Assembly (NCBI RefSeq): GCF_003308995.1
Contig: NZ_QFFJ01000002.1
Coordinates: 1,116,001-1,180,000, forward strand
DNA: 64,000 nucleotides
Reading direction: 5' to 3'
Source: Chitinophaga flava
Lineage (GTDB): Bacteria; Bacteroidota; Bacteroidia; Chitinophagales; Chitinophagaceae
The stretch's first letter is position 1; the number at the start of each line of letters is the position of its first letter. Shown one piece after another: positions 17,864 through 27,237 of this stretch. The notes under the pieces were generated by a model. That model saw nothing but the letters and a program-made list of their open reading frames with translations. It was not told where the DNA came from and did not search any database. Made by a program: the position numbers and the translations under genes.

Positions 17864-20800
17864 ATGAAGCAGGTATTCTACAAAATATTTTTACTGATCA
17901 TGTTGATGATCGCCACACTGGGAGGATATGCACAGGAGACGAATGGTACCTGGGGTGGCCGTATCACCAGCAACAAACAGGAGCCGCTGCCCGGTGTTAC
18001 CGTGGTGGCTGTCCATCTGCCCTCAGGCACTAAATATGGTACGGTCACCGGTGCCGACGGCCGTTATTATCTTCCGGGTCTTCGTATAGGCGGTCCGTAT
18101 AGTATCACTGTTAGTATGATGGGCATGGAAACACAGACGGCAGAGGGTTTTACCATCCGCCTCGGTGAGCCGCTGCAACAACACTTTGTACTCACAGAAA
18201 AAGGCAAACAACTGTCAGAAGTGGAAATTAAAGCCACCAAAGCAGGAGCAAAAGCCAACACCTTCGGCGCTGGCCAGCATATCAGCCGTCTGCAGGTAGC
18301 CAATATGCCCACCATCTCCCGCAGCATCCAGGACATCACCAAAATGGTGCCCCAGGGCTCTAAAGACAACTCCTTCGCAGGTACCAACTTCCGCTATAAC
18401 AACGTTACCATCGATGGCGCTATCAACAACGATGCTATCGGCTTCAGTCCCTCTATGGGCGGTATCACCGGCTCTTCCGGTATGCCCGGCTCCAGCACCC
18501 GTACCAACGCGGTATCTATGGATGCCATCGAAGATATGCAGGTATACCTGGCCCCCTTCGATGTGAAGATCGGTAACTTCACCGGCGGTAGCATCAACGC
18601 CGTTACCCGCAGCGGTACCAACAAAGTAATCGGCAGCATCTACGGTTTCGGCCGCAATGCCGCTATCACAGGAAAGGATAAAGTCGGCTCCCTCGGAAAA
18701 ATGGACAAAGACTTTTATGATTACCAGGCTGGTGTAAGAGTAGGTTTCCCCATCATCAAAAACAAACTCTTCTTCTTCACCAATGAAGAAATTACCCGTC
18801 GCCAGGACCCTGTGCAGCTGCTTGCCGGCAATGCGGAAACAGCTCATATCCTGAGCACTAAAGATGCAGAAGATATCCGCAATGCCACTATCAGCCGCTA
18901 TGGTAAAGACGTAGATCCAGGCACTGCAGGCGCGTATAACGCATGGTCCCGCTCCGTGAAATTCTTTAACCGCCTCGACTGGAACATCAACGATAAAAAC
19001 CAGTTGTCTGTACGTAATAACACCATTCGTTCTTCCGCTATGAACATGGACCGCGACCAGCAAGACTTCCGCTTCAGCAGCATGGCTTACGAGCAAACCA
19101 ACAACCAGACATCTACCGTAGCAGAACTGAAAACAAGATTCAACAACCACCTGTCTAACAGTCTGATTGCCGGTTATACCCTGGTCCACGACAAACGTGA
19201 CCCTACCGCCAACCCGGCACTGCCGCAGGTACAGATCATGGGACGCGCGCCCGGCACCACCATCTACTGGGGTACCGACAGAGAAGCATCCATCTTCAAT
19301 ATGAAACAACGTACCATAGAAATCACTGATAACCTCACTCTGCGCAAAGGCAAACATACCCTGCTCTTTGGTACGCATAATGAGTTCTATCATATCGACT
19401 ATGGTTTTGTAAACAGCTGGAATGGCCGTGTAGACTATCTCAGCATCGATGACTATCTCAATAATGTTCCATACAGAGTACGTGGTAGCTACAACTACAA
19501 CAATAACGACCGCGATTATATCCTGTCAAACCCTGAGGCAAAGTTTAATGTAAACCTGCTCAGTGCCTATGCACAGGATGAAATCCAGTTGACTGATAAA
19601 CTGAAACTGATACCTGGTTTGCGTGCTGATTATACCATGCTGCCCAATGCACCTGTGCTGAGTGAACAAACACGCAATGCATACACAGATGATTATTTTG
19701 GCACTACCTACACTTATACACCGCTCAACCGTATCACCAATCATTACCTGAATAAAGTACAGCTGTCTCCCCGTCTGGGTTTCCGTTACGACTGGACAGG
19801 TGACCAGCGGCTGGTGCTGCGTGGTGGTACAGGCCTGTTTACCGGCCGTATCCCGTTTGCATGGCTGGCATATGCTTATTACAACAACGGTGTTAATTAT
19901 GGCTCTTTCGACCAGAAAGCGGATGCTAAAGTTTTTGTGCCTGGTACTGATCCGGTGAAGCCCGGCAAAAATGGTATCGCCGATTTTATTGCCGGCAATG
20001 GTAATGTTATCACCAATCCCATAGCCGGTAAAACACAAGTCGATGTGCTGGATAATAACTTCGTAATGCCGCAGGTATGGCGTACCAGCATAGCAGTGGA
20101 TTATACAACTGTAACAGGCTACAAATTTACGGTGGAAGGTATTGTTACCAAAACCATCAAGGATGTATTATTCCAGCAGATCAATATCAAAGATAATCCG
20201 CGTTACTACGGTAACGATACTACGAAACAGCAACCGGTATTTGGTGGCGCCGTAGATCCTCATTTTTCCAATGCCTATCAGTTGAGTAATACAAAAAAAG
20301 GATATCGTTACAGCATCACCGGTAGCGTGAACCGTAACTATCCTTTTGGCTTGTATGCTTCACTGGCTTATACCTATGGCCAATCCAAAGATGTGTCTAA
20401 CGGTATCAGGAACTCCATGGAAAGTAACTGGCAGCTGAACCAGGCACTGAATCCCAACAATCCGGGACTGGCCTATTCTAATTTTGATGTACGGCATCGT
20501 ATAGTGCTGAACCTGAACTATACCCGCCGCTGGAACCAGCAATGGGTAAGTACACTCAGCCTTTTTGCCACCGCCCAGTCTGGCAGTCCGTTTACCTACG
20601 GTATTGTCAACAACAGCATCCAGGGACTGCCGCAGCAGGTAAGCCTGGTATACATTCCGGAGGCAGATGCAGCAGTGAAGTTCTTCCAGGACTATACCAC
20701 CAAAGCGGGAGAAGCGGTGACCGCAGCAGCCCAGGCAGCCGCTTTCAATCAATATATCGAAGACGATAAGTACCTGCGTACCCGTCGTGGACAATATACC

Positions 20801-21136
20801 GAACGCAATGCCGGCCGCACTCCCTGGAATATACAGGCCGACCTGCACTTTGCGCAGGAGTATCATTTCTCCAGAGATCCGGGCAGCAGGTTTCTCACTT
20901 TTACCCTCGACGTGATGAATCTGACTAACCTGCTAAACAGCAACTGGGGTAAAGTATATTTCTCACCCAATACCTTCAACTCTACCGCCAGCGTTGGCCT
21001 TACACCAGCGTTCCCGGCAAAACAGAATCCGGGCAACTATCCCGTATACCTATACGAAAATCCGGGTAAGCCATATGCGATAGACTTTTTTAACTCCCGC
21101 GCACAGGTACAGCTCGGGATGAGGTATTCATTCTAA
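17864..21136 (+). CDS. Oar-like TonB-dependent outer membrane receptor
   Basis: A 1,090-residue outer-membrane protein with a signal peptide (about 1-23, ends GYAQ). A carboxypeptidase-regulatory-like domain (about 27-110) has PLPGVTVVAVHLPSGTKYG and GADGRYYLPGLRIGGPYSIT. The plug (about 115-245) has SRSIQDITKMVPQGSKDN and the Gly/Ser-rich GGITGSSGMPGSSTRTNAVS, and the barrel ends LGMRYSF. The PGVTV...GPYSITVSMMG pattern and plug resemble the Oar family, first described in Myxococcus. It has no STN domain, unlike the first receptor of the operon, so it should not signal through FecR itself. Oar-like proteins transport or display peptides and proteins in some species; the ligand here is unknown. 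Confidence 0.88.
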   Translation: MKQVFYKIFLLIMLMIATLGGYAQETNGTWGGRITSNKQEPLPGVTVVAVHLPSGTKYGTVTGADGRYYLPGLRIGGPYSITVSMMGMETQTAEGFTIRLGEPLQQHFVLTEKGKQLSEVEIKATKAGAKANTFGAGQHISRLQVANMPTISRSIQDITKMVPQGSKDNSFAGTNFRYNNVTIDGAINNDAIGFSPSMGGITGSSGMPGSSTRTNAVSMDAIEDMQVYLAPFDVKIGNFTGGSINAVTRSGTNKVIGSIYGFGRNAAITGKDKVGSLGKMDKDFYDYQAGVRVGFPIIKNKLFFFTNEEITRRQDPVQLLAGNAETAHILSTKDAEDIRNATISRYGKDVDPGTAGAYNAWSRSVKFFNRLDWNINDKNQLSVRNNTIRSSAMNMDRDQQDFRFSSMAYEQTNNQTSTVAELKTRFNNHLSNSLIAGYTLVHDKRDPTANPALPQVQIMGRAPGTTIYWGTDREASIFNMKQRTIEITDNLTLRKGKHTLLFGTHNEFYHIDYGFVNSWNGRVDYLSIDDYLNNVPYRVRGSYNYNNNDRDYILSNPEAKFNVNLLSAYAQDEIQLTDKLKLIPGLRADYTMLPNAPVLSEQTRNAYTDDYFGTTYTYTPLNRITNHYLNKVQLSPRLGFRYDWTGDQRLVLRGGTGLFTGRIPFAWLAYAYYNNGVNYGSFDQKADAKVFVPGTDPVKPGKNGIADFIAGNGNVITNPIAGKTQVDVLDNNFVMPQVWRTSIAVDYTTVTGYKFTVEGIVTKTIKDVLFQQINIKDNPRYYGNDTTKQQPVFGGAVDPHFSNAYQLSNTKKGYRYSITGSVNRNYPFGLYASLAYTYGQSKDVSNGIRNSMESNWQLNQALNPNNPGLAYSNFDVRHRIVLNLNYTRRWNQQWVSTLSLFATAQSGSPFTYGIVNNSIQGLPQQVSLVYIPEADAAVKFFQDYTTKAGEAVTAAAQAAAFNQYIEDDKYLRTRRGQYTERNAGRTPWNIQADLHFAQEYHFSRDPGSRFLTFTLDVMNLTNLLNSNWGKVYFSPNTFNSTASVGLTPAFPAKQNPGNYPVYLYENPGKPYAIDFFNSRAQVQLGMRYSF

Positions 21137-21140
21137 AAAT

Positions 21141-23333
21141 ATGACCATGAAAAATTTGATATATTTTCTTTTCGGATTGGCGGTGGTGTTGAGTGCCTGT
21201 AAAAGAAACAGGGATGAAGATTTTAAGGTGCCTCCTGCTATCCGTTCTTTCTGGCCCAACAGTGGAAAGCCCGGTACGATTGTTACGATTAACGGAGCAG
21301 GTTTTGTAAAGAAAGATAATGAAGTAAGCTTTAATGGTACTGCAGCCACCGTGGTGGACGTCAACGATACTGTAATGACAGTACTGGCGCCGGCCGGAGG
21401 CAGCACAGGTAAAGTAACTGTCAAAACTGCTGGCAAGGAACTGGAAGCAGGCACCTATACCTATCAGAATCTGAGCATGCATGGTGTTAGTCCGCTCAAC
21501 GGGCCTGCAGGTACCAACATCGTGGTACGTGGCGAAGGCTTCGGCAGCACCGCTGCTCCTGCCAAAGTGATGATCAATGGAAAAGAAGCAGTGATCACTT
21601 CCGTCAATGATACGCTCCTGATTGCCGCAGTGCCGGTGGGCGCCGGCAGTGGCACCATCAAAGTGACGGTAGATAACAAGGAAGTAACAGGGCCATCTTT
21701 CCTCTTCCAGGACATCAGCAAAATAAAACCACTCAAAGGCGGAAAAGGCACGCAGGTGACTATTACCGGCGAAGGCTTTAATGCCGTAGCAGGAAATAAC
21801 AGTGTAGCCTTCAACGGTAAATCTGCTACAGTAATCAGTGCTACCGCCACTCAGCTGGTAGTGGCCACGCCTGATGATGTAGCTACCGGACCATTGAGTG
21901 TGACCATCAACGGACAGAAGACAGTAGGGCCGGTATTTACTGTTATACCTCCGCCATTGCTGGCTACAGTGGCTCCGTTGAGCAGCCCCGCCGGGAAAGA
22001 CATTACCATCACCGGCAGCAACTTCAGCAGCCTGATGGATGAAAACGTAGTCACCTTTAACGGTATCGCAGGTACGATAAAAAGTGCAGCTGAAAAACAA
22101 CTGGTGATCACCATTCCCACTGGCGCCGGTTCCGGAAATATCAAAGTCTGGGTAAACGGACAGGAAACAGCCGGTCCGCTGTTTAAAGAACAGAACCTGG
22201 GTGTGGTCAGTCTCTCACCTGACAACGGTCTTGCCGGTACTACCGTAACGGTGAGCGGTATTGGTTTCAGTACCAATGCAACGGATAATATTGTCACCTT
22301 CAATGGGGTGGCGGCCAATGTGGTGAGTGCAACGGATACAGAACTGAAGGTGGTAGCACCTGCCGGCTTATCTACCGGTACCCTCGATGTGAAGGTGAGT
22401 GGCTTACAGGCCACAGGCCCGCTGTTTAGAAGGGCCGGTGTAATGACGTTGGCTGGTGGTCCTGGCTCCGGGTTGTTTACCGGCGCTCTGGGGCTTACGG
22501 GCGACCGGGCTGGTAATCTTTATTTCCTGCAGGGATATCAGGTGAAAAAAATAACACCTGATGGTACTGTTAGCACCTATGCCGGTGGTAGCACCAGCGG
22601 TTATGCTGACGGTTCTCTATCTGCTGCTATGTTCCTGGGGCCTCACACGATCACGGTCGACAGCCAGGATAACCTCTACATACAGGATGGTAACGGGCTG
22701 CGTACCTACGTTCGTAAGATCACCCCGGCAGGGCAGGTGTCTACTGTGGTGACCGTGTTCGAAAACATGCCCGGTGGCTTGGGTGTGGACCGAAACGGTA
22801 CAATTTACCTCAGCAAATTCTATCAGGGGCTGTATAAGGTAGAGTCCAACGGTTCCCTGACGAGAATAGGTAATTTCACTTTTACCATCCCCGATAAAAT
22901 GGCCATAGACGCACTGGGAAGAGCATACTATGCCGGAGGCGATTTTTATAATCCTTTTATCGCTATGGTAACACCGGCAGGAGAGCATAGTTTTCTGGCG
23001 GGTAGTAATCGCTATGATCCTGATTTTGTGGATGGAGATATTTCGGGGGCCCGTTTGGGATCACCATTGTGTGTGACCATCGATCCCACTTCCGGTAATT
23101 TCTTTTTTGTAGATAACATGGCTATGGCTGTGCGTTATGCTACACCTTCCGGCACCGTGAAAACAGTGGTCGGAGCTGAAGGCACCTTCCAGCCATTTAA
23201 GATGGGATACAAGGACGGTACGCTGAAAGAAGCCCTGTTCCGCTCGATGAAAGGTATACACGTAGATGCCAACGGAAATATTTATGTGATAGAGCCGGAA
23301 AATAATGCGGTTCGTAAAATTTTCCTGAAGTAA
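21141..23333 (+). CDS. IPT/TIG and NHL-repeat surface lipoprotein
   Basis: A 730-residue lipoprotein with lipobox VLSAC, lipidated Cys20 if translation starts at 21141; a second ATG at 21147 (MKNLIYF) is possible. Five IPT/TIG immunoglobulin-like domains of about 82 residues follow (about 30-435), each with the motif G..GT.VTI.G.GF and V.FNG.AA.V. The C-terminal 295 residues form an NHL-type beta-propeller (YADGSLSAAMFLGPHTITVDS, NLYIQDGNG, GNIYVIEPENNAVRKI). Such lipoproteins accompany SusC-like receptors in many Bacteroidota loci and are thought to bind ligands outside the cell. It is the last gene of the operon, followed after 17 nt by a strong terminator. Confidence 0.9.
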   Translation: MTMKNLIYFLFGLAVVLSACKRNRDEDFKVPPAIRSFWPNSGKPGTIVTINGAGFVKKDNEVSFNGTAATVVDVNDTVMTVLAPAGGSTGKVTVKTAGKELEAGTYTYQNLSMHGVSPLNGPAGTNIVVRGEGFGSTAAPAKVMINGKEAVITSVNDTLLIAAVPVGAGSGTIKVTVDNKEVTGPSFLFQDISKIKPLKGGKGTQVTITGEGFNAVAGNNSVAFNGKSATVISATATQLVVATPDDVATGPLSVTINGQKTVGPVFTVIPPPLLATVAPLSSPAGKDITITGSNFSSLMDENVVTFNGIAGTIKSAAEKQLVITIPTGAGSGNIKVWVNGQETAGPLFKEQNLGVVSLSPDNGLAGTTVTVSGIGFSTNATDNIVTFNGVAANVVSATDTELKVVAPAGLSTGTLDVKVSGLQATGPLFRRAGVMTLAGGPGSGLFTGALGLTGDRAGNLYFLQGYQVKKITPDGTVSTYAGGSTSGYADGSLSAAMFLGPHTITVDSQDNLYIQDGNGLRTYVRKITPAGQVSTVVTVFENMPGGLGVDRNGTIYLSKFYQGLYKVESNGSLTRIGNFTFTIPDKMAIDALGRAYYAGGDFYNPFIAMVTPAGEHSFLAGSNRYDPDFVDGDISGARLGSPLCVTIDPTSGNFFFVDNMAMAVRYATPSGTVKTVVGAEGTFQPFKMGYKDGTLKEALFRSMKGIHVDANGNIYVIEPENNAVRKIFLK

Positions 23334-23350
23334 AATACCGGAAACGGTAC

Positions 23351-23390
23351 AGGCCCTGCTGCTTATCGGGTGGCAGGGCCTTTTTATTTT
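23351..23390 (+). terminator. Rho-independent terminator of the fasciclin/TonB operon
   Basis: A perfect 9-bp stem, AGGCCCTGC at 23351-23359 pairing with GCAGGGCCT at 23373-23381, with a 13-nt loop and a T-rich tail (TTTTTATTTT). It lies 17 nt after the stop of the IPT/TIG-NHL lipoprotein gene. The remaining bases up to the ecotin start at 23632 hold nothing else I can support. Confidence 0.9.
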
Positions 23391-23631
23391 GAAAAAAAGC
23401 CCGCAGTTATTTCAGGGAATCAAACATTCCCGGAACCGCATGATGAGCTGTTATGCGGTAGCAGCAAGACTTTCCGTAAAGCCATCAGCGAATATGATTT
23501 TACAGAAACGCAGCTGGGAGAAAATTTAATTTTCAGGAACAACCGGTTTAACTAAGTAGATGAAAAGCCTATCGGCAGCAAAACAATTCCGGCTCACGAA
23601 TGTTAATTTTTCATACCATAAAACTTAAAGT

Positions 23632-24096
23632 ATGAAACAATTCATCACCCTGCTACTGTTATGGAGTGCCGGCATTTCCAGCGTTTATTCACAGGATAAA
23701 GACAATCTGAAACCCTTTCCTCCGGCCTGGAAGGGCATGGAAAGGTACGTCATCGAGCTGCCTGCCAAAGACAAGGAAGACAATTTCCAGGTAGAAGTTA
23801 TGGCGGGCAAAACCATGAAGGTGGATTGCAACCAGCACGGCCTGATAGGTCGGTGGGTAACCAAAGATGTCAAAGGGTGGGGCTATACCTATTACCAGTA
23901 TGTTTCATCCGGCAACATGCGTTCTACCCTGATGGCATGCCCCGATAAAAAGCTGACGGATAAATTTATTTTTGACACCAGACAGGTCCGATACAACAGT
24001 AAGCTGCCTATTGTAGTGTATGTGCCCAAAGGTTTTGAGGTAAAATATAAAATCTGGGAGAGAGGAGAAGAGGAAAAGGACGCTGTGATAAAATAA
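23632..24096 (+). CDS. eco: Ecotin-type serine protease inhibitor
   Basis: A 154-residue exported inhibitor of trypsin-fold serine proteases. The signal peptide ends near VYSQ (residue 21). The body follows E. coli ecotin closely: PPAWKGMERYVIELP, MKVDCNQHGLIGRW, GWGYTYYQYVSS, STLMACPDKK, and VRYNSKLPIVVYVPKGFEVKYKIW. Cys66 and Cys103 match the ecotin disulfide. At the reactive site E. coli ecotin has STMMACP with Met as P1; here it is STLMACP, so P1 is Leu100 and P1' Met101. Ecotin dimers inhibit trypsin, chymotrypsin and elastase; a P1 Leu would still favour chymotrypsin- or elastase-like enzymes. It is a single-gene unit between two terminators. Confidence 0.95.
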   Translation: MKQFITLLLLWSAGISSVYSQDKDNLKPFPPAWKGMERYVIELPAKDKEDNFQVEVMAGKTMKVDCNQHGLIGRWVTKDVKGWGYTYYQYVSSGNMRSTLMACPDKKLTDKFIFDTRQVRYNSKLPIVVYVPKGFEVKYKIWERGEEEKDAVIK

Positions 24097-24121
24097 TCTC
24101 ACACATCATAAAAACGAATTT

Positions 24122-24153
24122 AGCCCAGGACTTAAGTCCTGGGCTTTGTTTTA
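24122..24153 (+). terminator. Palindromic terminator containing the GH43 stop codon
   Basis: A perfect 24-base palindrome at 24122-24145 (12-bp arms, AGCCCAGGACTT and its complement) is followed on the plus strand by TTGTTTT. It lies 26 nt after the ecotin stop. The TAA stop of the convergent GH43 gene (24132-24134) sits at the palindrome centre. On the minus strand the tail is less T-rich, so it is a good plus-strand terminator and a possible bidirectional one. Confidence 0.75.
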
Positions 24154-25883
24154 GGAGAAACCCCATTTTCATTGATGGCTTCTATAGAGAAATAGTAGGA
24201 CTGTTCCTTATCCATGCCTTTGAAAAAATAATCGTTGGCATTGTGTACCATGATGCAGTTGTACAGTTTATCGGGTGCAATACCGAAGTAGATATTATAC
24301 GCATAGGCGTTGTCTACCGGTTCCCATTTGATCCAGGCGCTGCGTTTATCCTTTTCTGTAGGCAGTACCACAAACGATTTCACAGAATCGGGGAGAGGTC
24401 CGTTACCATTGCCAAATACACGCAGTCCGCTGATAGCGAACTTACCGCTGGGCATATGGATGTTTTCCAGTTTGATATAACGGGCTTTCACCGGCCGTGG
24501 CAGTTCTATATAGTCGTGTGGTACATCCGACAGATTATGGCTTTTATCTGCCAGTACCTGCCATTTTTTTCCATCCAGCGAATAATGGAGGATGTACTGA
24601 TGATAGATGTCTGTTTGTTTGCCCAGGAAGATGGCATCCTGATCAGCGTAGTTGATTTGCACGGCATGTACAGTGCTGACGCTACCCAGATCTGATTGCA
24701 GCCATTCCCCTTTGTTGCCGGTGGCAGCGCTCCAGTAGGTTTTGATGTTTTCATCTACTGCATTATTAGGCAGGTATCCACCCAGTGTAGACGATACCGT
24801 TACAGGTTTGTTGTAGTTGAGTAACATCCAGCCGGTAAAGGATTTCCGGTCGTTTTCAAAAGAGGCGGAGTTGTTGCCTCTGTTGAGGTAATGCGGATAG
24901 TCGCCGAATACGGTGTTGCAGTAAAGCACATCATCTTTGTCGAAACCTGCGGGCCAGATGCCGAGTCTTCTCTCAAAGCTGTTCTTCACGGAAATGACCA
25001 TGGTAGACACATGCCACCAGTTGCCTTTGGTGTCCTGGAAGGTGCTGCCATGGCCGGCGCCACGGGCAAAGCCTCCGGGCTTGAAGGAAAACGGATTATG
25101 AGCCTGCGGTGTAAAAGGTCCCAACGGATGGTCTGATACCACTACGCCGTCTGCATATCCGCTGAACTCCGTTCCGGGTGCGCCATACTGCAGGTAGTAT
25201 TTACCATGATGTTTGGTCATCCAGGCTCCTTCAATAAACGGATCGAGGAAAGTGTTGTCCATATATTCCCCGAAACGCTGCCATCCGTAACGTTCGTGGT
25301 TCAGCAGATAAAGTTCTTTTCGGGCGCCTTTCAATTGCAGGGTTTTGCGGTCCACCTCTCCGCCATACAACGGATAACTGTTGCTGCTGCCGTTGTACTG
25401 ATACAGTTTTCCGTCATCATCCAGGAAGAAGGCGGGATCCCAGCCGCCGGCTTCAAAGGAGTCTACAGCTTCTTTCCACCGGTTGCCTTTGGGATCGGTG
25501 CTCATCCATATAGGAAAATTGCTGCTGTAGGTTGAGCCAAATACCATCATGGTATCTCCCATCACCCATACAGCGGGTGCACAGAGGTCATCATACACCT
25601 TATGCCATGGTTTCAGAAATTTACGGGACACAAAATGCCATTGGCTGAGGTCCGGGCTCCACCAGTATCCCCACTGGTTAGTGGAAAAAAGGTAATAGTC
25701 TCCTTTATAGGTGACGATGACAGGATCGGCTGTGGCTCTGTGTTTGCCCCATTCTGTAAAGTTGGGGATGGGGCAGTAGCCGTAGTCCACGTTCACCGGA
25801 TTGCAATAGGTGGTCTGTGCTTGCGAAGACAACAGTACTGTGCTGAACAGCAGTGTTGTCAGTATGCGGAGCGCGGTCATCAT
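24132..25883 (-). CDS. Secreted GH43-family glycosidase with discoidin domain
   Basis: A 583-residue exported enzyme with signal peptide 1-22 (ends SSQAQ). The GH43 five-bladed propeller spans about 25-340. The expected catalytic residues are visible: general base Asp53 in TADPVIV, pKa-modulating Asp149 in GGWDPAFF, and general acid Glu218 in DPFIEGAWM. A discoidin (F5/8 type C) domain at about 350-480 (NNAVDENIKTYWSA, GEWLQSDLGSV, ARYIKLENI) probably binds carbohydrate. A fibronectin-III-like tail follows (about 490-583). GH43 enzymes mostly remove arabinofuranose, xylose or galactose residues; which applies here cannot be read. It is the last gene of the polysaccharide operon, 6 nt after the GH144-like gene. 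Confidence 0.88.
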   Translation of the reverse strand: MMTALRILTTLLFSTVLLSSQAQTTYCNPVNVDYGYCPIPNFTEWGKHRATADPVIVTYKGDYYLFSTNQWGYWWSPDLSQWHFVSRKFLKPWHKVYDDLCAPAVWVMGDTMMVFGSTYSSNFPIWMSTDPKGNRWKEAVDSFEAGGWDPAFFLDDDGKLYQYNGSSNSYPLYGGEVDRKTLQLKGARKELYLLNHERYGWQRFGEYMDNTFLDPFIEGAWMTKHHGKYYLQYGAPGTEFSGYADGVVVSDHPLGPFTPQAHNPFSFKPGGFARGAGHGSTFQDTKGNWWHVSTMVISVKNSFERRLGIWPAGFDKDDVLYCNTVFGDYPHYLNRGNNSASFENDRKSFTGWMLLNYNKPVTVSSTLGGYLPNNAVDENIKTYWSAATGNKGEWLQSDLGSVSTVHAVQINYADQDAIFLGKQTDIYHQYILHYSLDGKKWQVLADKSHNLSDVPHDYIELPRPVKARYIKLENIHMPSGKFAISGLRVFGNGNGPLPDSVKSFVVLPTEKDKRSAWIKWEPVDNAYAYNIYFGIAPDKLYNCIMVHNANDYFFKGMDKEQSYYFSIEAINENGVSPKTKPRT

Positions 25884-25889
25884 ATCCTG

Positions 25890-27227
25890 TTATTTTAAAT
25901 ACGGACTGCTGATGTCCAGTTTCTTTAATCCCTGTTGTATCTCCGGGCAGCTCATAAACAGCTTCCATAACAGTCCGCTGCGGTAGTTTTCTATCATCAC
26001 GATGATCGGTCCCTGATCGATGGCCAGGTGTGACTGGGCGTACCATTGCTGTGTTTCATTGAAGGCATCGGTGAAGCCGTACTGGCTCCAGATCTTGTTG
26101 CCCAGCTGATAATAAAAATGTTTCAGCGCCTGCATAGAGTATTCCGGTGTATAAGGAAATGCTGACAGGGCTGCGGTAGGAGTGATAGTACCGTGATCAT
26201 TTTCCGGTGAATGAGCGTCGTACCCGTTGTAGGTATCGCTGGCGGTGAGCCCCCAGGAATCGGGGCCAAAACCTTTAAAGCCTTTGGGGTTGCGTACGCA
26301 GTATTCCCGGTTGATGAGGGTATGGTTTTTGTTTTGCTCCCAGTAGTCGGCATAGCGATCTTTTAATCCCCGGGGATCAAGGCCCATAAAGGAATAGTGG
26401 GAGAAGAACAGTGGTCCGCCGTAATTGAATCCCAGCGGCAGTTTGATGTCGAAGTAAGAACGGTTGTTACGGAAGTAGGAGCTGTTGGCCCAGCCCTGGT
26501 GATATACTTCCGGTTTGATCGCATACTTCGGAGAGGAGGCCGCCATGATATAGGTGATAAAACATTCGTTCCATCCTCTGAGTTCATGGTTCATGCTCCA
26601 GCCGTTGTTGGGGCTCCAGTGCCAGTAAAGCACGTTGCGTCCGTCGCGGGTAAACCAGTCCCATTCGGCTTCGTTCCAGGTCCAGTTGATTTTATTGCGC
26701 AGTTCCTGTTCCTTCGGTGTGTCGCGGTTGAAATATTGCCGGGCGGAGAGTAATCCTTCAAAGAGGAAGGATGTTTCCACGAGGTCAGCACCATCGTCTT
26801 TGCGGCTGAAGGGGATGGTTTTGCCGGTGGCACCGTTGAGCCAGTGTGGAAAGACACCGTGGTAACTATCTGCTTTCCGGAGGAAGTTGATTATTTTCAA
26901 CAGCCTGTCTGTCGCGGCGTCGCGGGAGATCCAGCCTCTTTCGGTGGCTACGATGATGGCCATGATACCGAAGCCGGAGCCGCCGGTGGTCACTACTTCA
27001 TCACCATAATCAAATGATTTGTTGCTGCGTTCGCGGGCCAGGCCGGACACCGGATGTGCATAATCCCAGAAATAACGGAAGGTTTGTTTTTGTACAAGGT
27101 CCAGCAGGGCACTGTCGCTAAGGTTTTGCTGGATGCGGAAGTCTGTTTTTTCAGCACTTTGTTTTACCTGTGCCTGCCCACCAAAGGTGAGCAGGCATAT
27201 CAGGCATATATAGGTCACAGTTCTCAT
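25890..27227 (-). CDS. GH144-like glucanase (glucoamylase-family, pfam10091)
   Basis: A 445-residue exported protein with signal peptide 1-20 (ends GGQAQ). It is an (alpha/alpha)6-barrel type protein: FRYFWDYAHPVSGLARER, TTGGSGFGIMAIIVATERGWI, GVFPHWLNGATGK, DDGADLVETSFLFEGLL, and the C-terminal glucoamylase block with WGLTASDTYNGY and PTAALSAFPYTPE. These match the family annotated as glucoamylase (pfam10091) that includes GH144, founded on an endo-beta-1,2-glucanase of Chitinophaga pinensis. I infer beta-1,2-glucan cleavage, but related proteins of other specificity exist. Asp144, Asp145, Asp148 and Glu215 are candidate acidic active-site residues. It is 10 nt after susD and 6 nt before the GH43 gene. 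Confidence 0.78.
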   Translation of the reverse strand: MRTVTYICLICLLTFGGQAQVKQSAEKTDFRIQQNLSDSALLDLVQKQTFRYFWDYAHPVSGLARERSNKSFDYGDEVVTTGGSGFGIMAIIVATERGWISRDAATDRLLKIINFLRKADSYHGVFPHWLNGATGKTIPFSRKDDGADLVETSFLFEGLLSARQYFNRDTPKEQELRNKINWTWNEAEWDWFTRDGRNVLYWHWSPNNGWSMNHELRGWNECFITYIMAASSPKYAIKPEVYHQGWANSSYFRNNRSYFDIKLPLGFNYGGPLFFSHYSFMGLDPRGLKDRYADYWEQNKNHTLINREYCVRNPKGFKGFGPDSWGLTASDTYNGYDAHSPENDHGTITPTAALSAFPYTPEYSMQALKHFYYQLGNKIWSQYGFTDAFNETQQWYAQSHLAIDQGPIIVMIENYRSGLLWKLFMSCPEIQQGLKKLDISSPYLK

Positions 27228-27237
27228 GACATATTTT

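Noticed and set aside
18215..19393. Minus-strand open frame of 392 codons
   Set aside because: It is antisense to the Oar-like TonB receptor, which has clear domains; the antisense product has none.
23370..23555. 61-codon plus-strand open frame after the lipoprotein operon
   Set aside because: It begins inside the terminator hairpin and shows no conserved pattern or start signal.
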